DNA of 8,232 bases. Source: an uncultured Eubacteriales bacterium (GTDB lineage Bacteria > Bacillota > Clostridia > Oscillospirales > Acutalibacteraceae). Position numbers and translations under genes: made by a program. The stretch covers positions 1 through 8,232 of the forward strand of contig CAKSKO010000044.1 in the NCBI GenBank assembly GCA_934465125.1, written 5' to 3'. The notes under the pieces were generated by a model that ran no database searches, had not been told where the DNA came from, and saw only the letters and a program-made list of their open reading frames with translations. Below are positions 7,128 through 8,232 of this stretch, piece after piece; within the stretch, counting starts at the first letter, position 1, and each line of letters begins with the position of its first letter.

Positions 7128-7976
7128 TTACTCCTCCGGAAATAATCGTTTCATTTCGTCGATAGCATCGCAGCATAGTGTTTCGATGTCTTTTTTTGAA
7201 TAGAGTGAACCATCCCACACTTCGTGAGATCCAACAGCTTGCCAAACAAGCATTGAAATTCCGCCGACCGTTTTGATTCCAAGAGAACGGGCTGTTTTTT
7301 GCAGCAGGGTTTCCATAGGATTGTAAACAGCGTCGAATACAGCCTCGCACTGCGCAATAATGTCAGAGGAAACAGGTGTTTCGTGGATCTTTGGATACAT
7401 TCCGACAGGGGTTGCGTTAACTAAAAGATCAATAGGACCCTCGATCGATTCGATGGTACAGGTTTTGATTTGCGGCGCGATGACTCTTGTCAGAATTTCA
7501 CCTGATAACGAAGCGGCAGTGCTCAAGTCGGAAGGACGTACCGCGATAACTGTGTCGCATCCTGCTAAAACCGACTCATACGCCATTACTCTGGCAACGC
7601 CTCCGGTACCGAGAATTACCACTTTCCCCTGTAGCGGAACTTGAGCGTGCTCAAGTGCTCTTAAAAATCCATCAGGGTCTGTTGTATACCCTTTGGAGCA
7701 TTTTTCATTCTTTACAGTGTTGACAGAACCATACAGGGTTGCTTTTCTGGAAAGAGAATCAAGAAACGGAAGGATTGCTCGTTTGTGTGGGAGCGTAATG
7801 TTATACCCATCGAGTTCTTTTAAAGAAGAATAAGCTGTTGAAAGGTTCGTTGGAGCGATATTTAAAATATCATATTCAGCATCAATACCCGAAAGCTCGA
7901 ATAGTCTTTTGTGAATAAATGGAGACATGGTGTGTCCAATAGGGTGACCGATTACAGCAAAATGTTTTTTATTCAA
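7128..7976 (-). CDS. aroE: Shikimate 5-dehydrogenase, first gene of the operon
   Basis: Reversibly reduces 3-dehydroshikimate to shikimate with NADPH. I chose the TTG at 7976, giving 282 residues: AGAGGTG (7990-7984) is 7 bases upstream, and the protein then starts a few residues before FAVIGHPIGHTMSP, as in family members. An in-frame ATG at 8012 would add 12 residues but has no ribosome binding site. Motifs: SxS-type substrate loop in HPIGHTMSP (the first serine replaced by threonine), NITLPHK with catalytic Lys65, NTV (86-88), catalytic Asp100, the Rossmann loop GTGGVAR (123-129), VNATPVGMYP (186-195) and GGISMLVWQA with Gln246. The usual NTDGxG motif reads TTDPDG (98-103), keeping the aspartate but with Thr and Pro substitutions. 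Arg147 is retained where NADPH-phosphate-binding arginine is expected. Confidence 0.94.
   Translation of the reverse strand: MNKKHFAVIGHPIGHTMSPFIHKRLFELSGIDAEYDILNIAPTNLSTAYSSLKELDGYNITLPHKRAILPFLDSLSRKATLYGSVNTVKNEKCSKGYTTDPDGFLRALEHAQVPLQGKVVILGTGGVARVMAYESVLAGCDTVIAVRPSDLSTAASLSGEILTRVIAPQIKTCTIESIEGPIDLLVNATPVGMYPKIHETPVSSDIIAQCEAVFDAVYNPMETLLQKTARSLGIKTVGGISMLVWQAVGSHEVWDGSLYSKKDIETLCCDAIDEMKRLFPEE
7131..7137 (-). promoter_or_regulatory. Ribosome binding site fixing the TTG start of aroK
   Basis: GGAGGAG on the minus strand, within the final codons of aroE. It places initiation at the TTG at 7124-7122; the resulting protein begins just before the Walker A strand, as expected for shikimate kinases. 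The next in-frame ATG encodes Met14, inside the Walker A loop, so the TTG must be the real start. Confidence 0.8.
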
Positions 7977-7983
7977 AGAATAG

Positions 7984-7990
7984 CACCTCT
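7984..7990 (-). promoter_or_regulatory. Ribosome binding site fixing the TTG start of aroE
   Basis: AGAGGTG on the minus strand, 7 bases before the TTG at 7976. The upstream in-frame ATG at 8012 is preceded by an A/C-rich stretch with no purine-rich site, so this element decides the start. Confidence 0.75.
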
Positions 7991-8041
7991 TTTGGTTGAA
8001 AGAATGAGTCATAATCGTTGTTTTATGTTGTCCGATTTAAA

Positions 8042-8070
8042 AATATAGAATGAAAAATTGATTTTGTTAT
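8042..8070 (-). promoter_or_regulatory. Possible second, weaker promoter of the aro operon
   Basis: On the minus strand, ATAACA (8070-8065, four of six) and TATATT (8047-8042, five of six) are separated by 17 bases. Transcription would begin near 8035, giving a leader of about 60 bases. The region is very A/T-rich, so a chance match is quite possible. Confidence 0.25.
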
Positions 8071-8098
8071 TGACAAAGCTCGTATTTACTAATAATAT
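8070..8098 (+). promoter_or_regulatory. Predicted sigma-A promoter of the divergent gene
   Basis: A perfect TTGACA (8070-8075), a 17-base spacer and TAATAT (8093-8098, four of six) on the plus strand. Transcription would start near 8105, leaving a leader of about 124 bases before the ATG at 8229. I recognise no riboswitch in that leader. Confidence 0.65.
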
Positions 8099-8108
8099 GT
8101 GGTAATAG

Positions 8109-8136
8109 AAACTTTTGTCTGTATGGTGAAAAGTTT
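8109..8136. repeat. Inverted repeat between the two promoters, candidate operator
   Basis: AAACTTTT (8109-8116) and AAAAGTTT (8129-8136) form a perfect 8-bp inverted repeat around a 12-base centre. The centre (about 8122.5) falls midway between the predicted starts of the plus-strand (about 8105) and minus-strand (about 8141) transcripts. It could bind a dimeric repressor or form a weak hairpin in either RNA. The arms are A/T-rich, so chance cannot be excluded. Confidence 0.4.
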
Positions 8137-8147
8137 AACTGAGTAAG

Positions 8148-8177
8148 ATTGTAGCATAAACATGTTGTTTTTGTCCA
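8148..8177 (-). promoter_or_regulatory. Predicted sigma-A promoter of the aro operon
   Basis: On the minus strand, TGGACA (8177-8172, five of six consensus bases) is followed by an 18-base spacer and TACAAT (8153-8148, five of six). The spacer ends in TGC, an extended -10 element. Transcription would start near 8141, leaving a leader of about 165 bases before the aroE TTG. The leader is A/T-rich and shows no T-box motif, no run of Phe or Tyr codons and no terminator hairpin. Confidence 0.65.
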
Positions 8178-8228
8178 CAATACGAAAGGATTTAATTGGT
8201 ATGATTTTTAGATAAAGGAGAGATTGTT

Positions 8229-8232
8229 ATGG
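8229..8232 (+). CDS. Start of a divergent gene, cut off by the window edge
   Basis: Only the ATG and one further base are in the window. A good ribosome binding site, AAAGGAGAG (8214-8222), lies upstream with 8 bases between GGAG and the ATG, and a consensus-like promoter sits further upstream. The product cannot be identified. Its position back-to-back with the aro operon makes a regulator possible, but that is only a guess from layout. Confidence 0.55.

Noticed and set aside
8010..8012. ATG at 8012 as the aroE start
   Set aside because: No ribosome binding site; the TTG at 7976 has a good one and fits the family N terminus.
7977..8141. T-box or amino-acid attenuator in the aroE leader
   Set aside because: No T-box consensus, no G/C stem followed by a T tract, and no Phe- or Tyr-rich leader peptide.
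8123..8146. Seven-codon reading frame in the plus-strand leader, as a possible leader peptide
   Set aside because: No ribosome binding site before it, no run of regulatory codons and no attenuator hairpin after it.
8171..8179. TTGTCCACA, resembling a DnaA box
   Set aside because: A single copy overlapping the predicted operon -35 element, with no cluster of boxes or other origin features; probably chance.
8197..8205. Extended -10 match TGGTATGAT on the plus strand close to the ATG at 8229
   Set aside because: No acceptable -35, and transcription would start almost at the ribosome binding site.

Overview
The window is a compact, leftward-transcribed (minus strand) operon for aromatic amino acid biosynthesis. 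In transcription order it reads aroE, aroK, aroF, tyrA, aroB, aroA, aroC, pheA. It fills about 97% of the window. All eight genes look intact, with family-typical lengths and, with a few noted substitutions, the expected active-site motifs. I see no mobile element, CRISPR array, rRNA, tRNA or foreign-looking segment.

Organism: the best guess is a low-to-mid GC Gram-positive bacterium of the Clostridia (Firmicutes). The support is strong AGGAGG-type ribosome binding sites, two TTG start codons, a Thermotoga/Bacillus-type DAHP synthase, clostridial-looking motifs in EPSP synthase (ESGSTLRF) and chorismate synthase (RGGGHFSGRLTAP), and a long A/T-rich terminator hairpin. This is family-level pattern recognition; genus cannot be fixed from the sequence alone.

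Layout from left to right: 1-140 is non-coding and holds a 17-bp perfect hairpin that terminates the operon. Then come pheA (141-1280), aroC (1277-2368), aroA (2349-3620), aroB (3617-4678), tyrA (4675-5505), aroF (5519-6544), a gap of about 60 bases, aroK (6606-7124) and aroE (7128-7976). The right end (7977-8228) is a control region. It has a good minus-strand promoter for the operon, a good plus-strand promoter for a divergent gene whose ATG is at 8229, and an 8-bp inverted repeat midway between the two predicted transcription starts.

How the genes work together: AroF condenses PEP and erythrose 4-phosphate to DAHP. AroB makes 3-dehydroquinate, AroE reduces 3-dehydroshikimate to shikimate, AroK phosphorylates it, AroA adds PEP to give EPSP and AroC forms chorismate. 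PheA then leads to phenylpyruvate and TyrA to 4-hydroxyphenylpyruvate. One step has no gene here: 3-dehydroquinate dehydratase (aroD or aroQ). Likely feedback points are the N-terminal ferredoxin-like domain of AroF and the C-terminal ACT domain of PheA; TyrA has no ACT domain. Three ATGA stop/start overlaps, one 20-base overlap and two very short gaps imply translational coupling along most of the mRNA.

This is largely a well-understood pathway. The points worth a second look are the missing dehydratase, the face-to-face promoter arrangement with its central inverted repeat, the TTG starts of the first two genes, and a few active-site substitutions. I found no evidence for an undescribed system.
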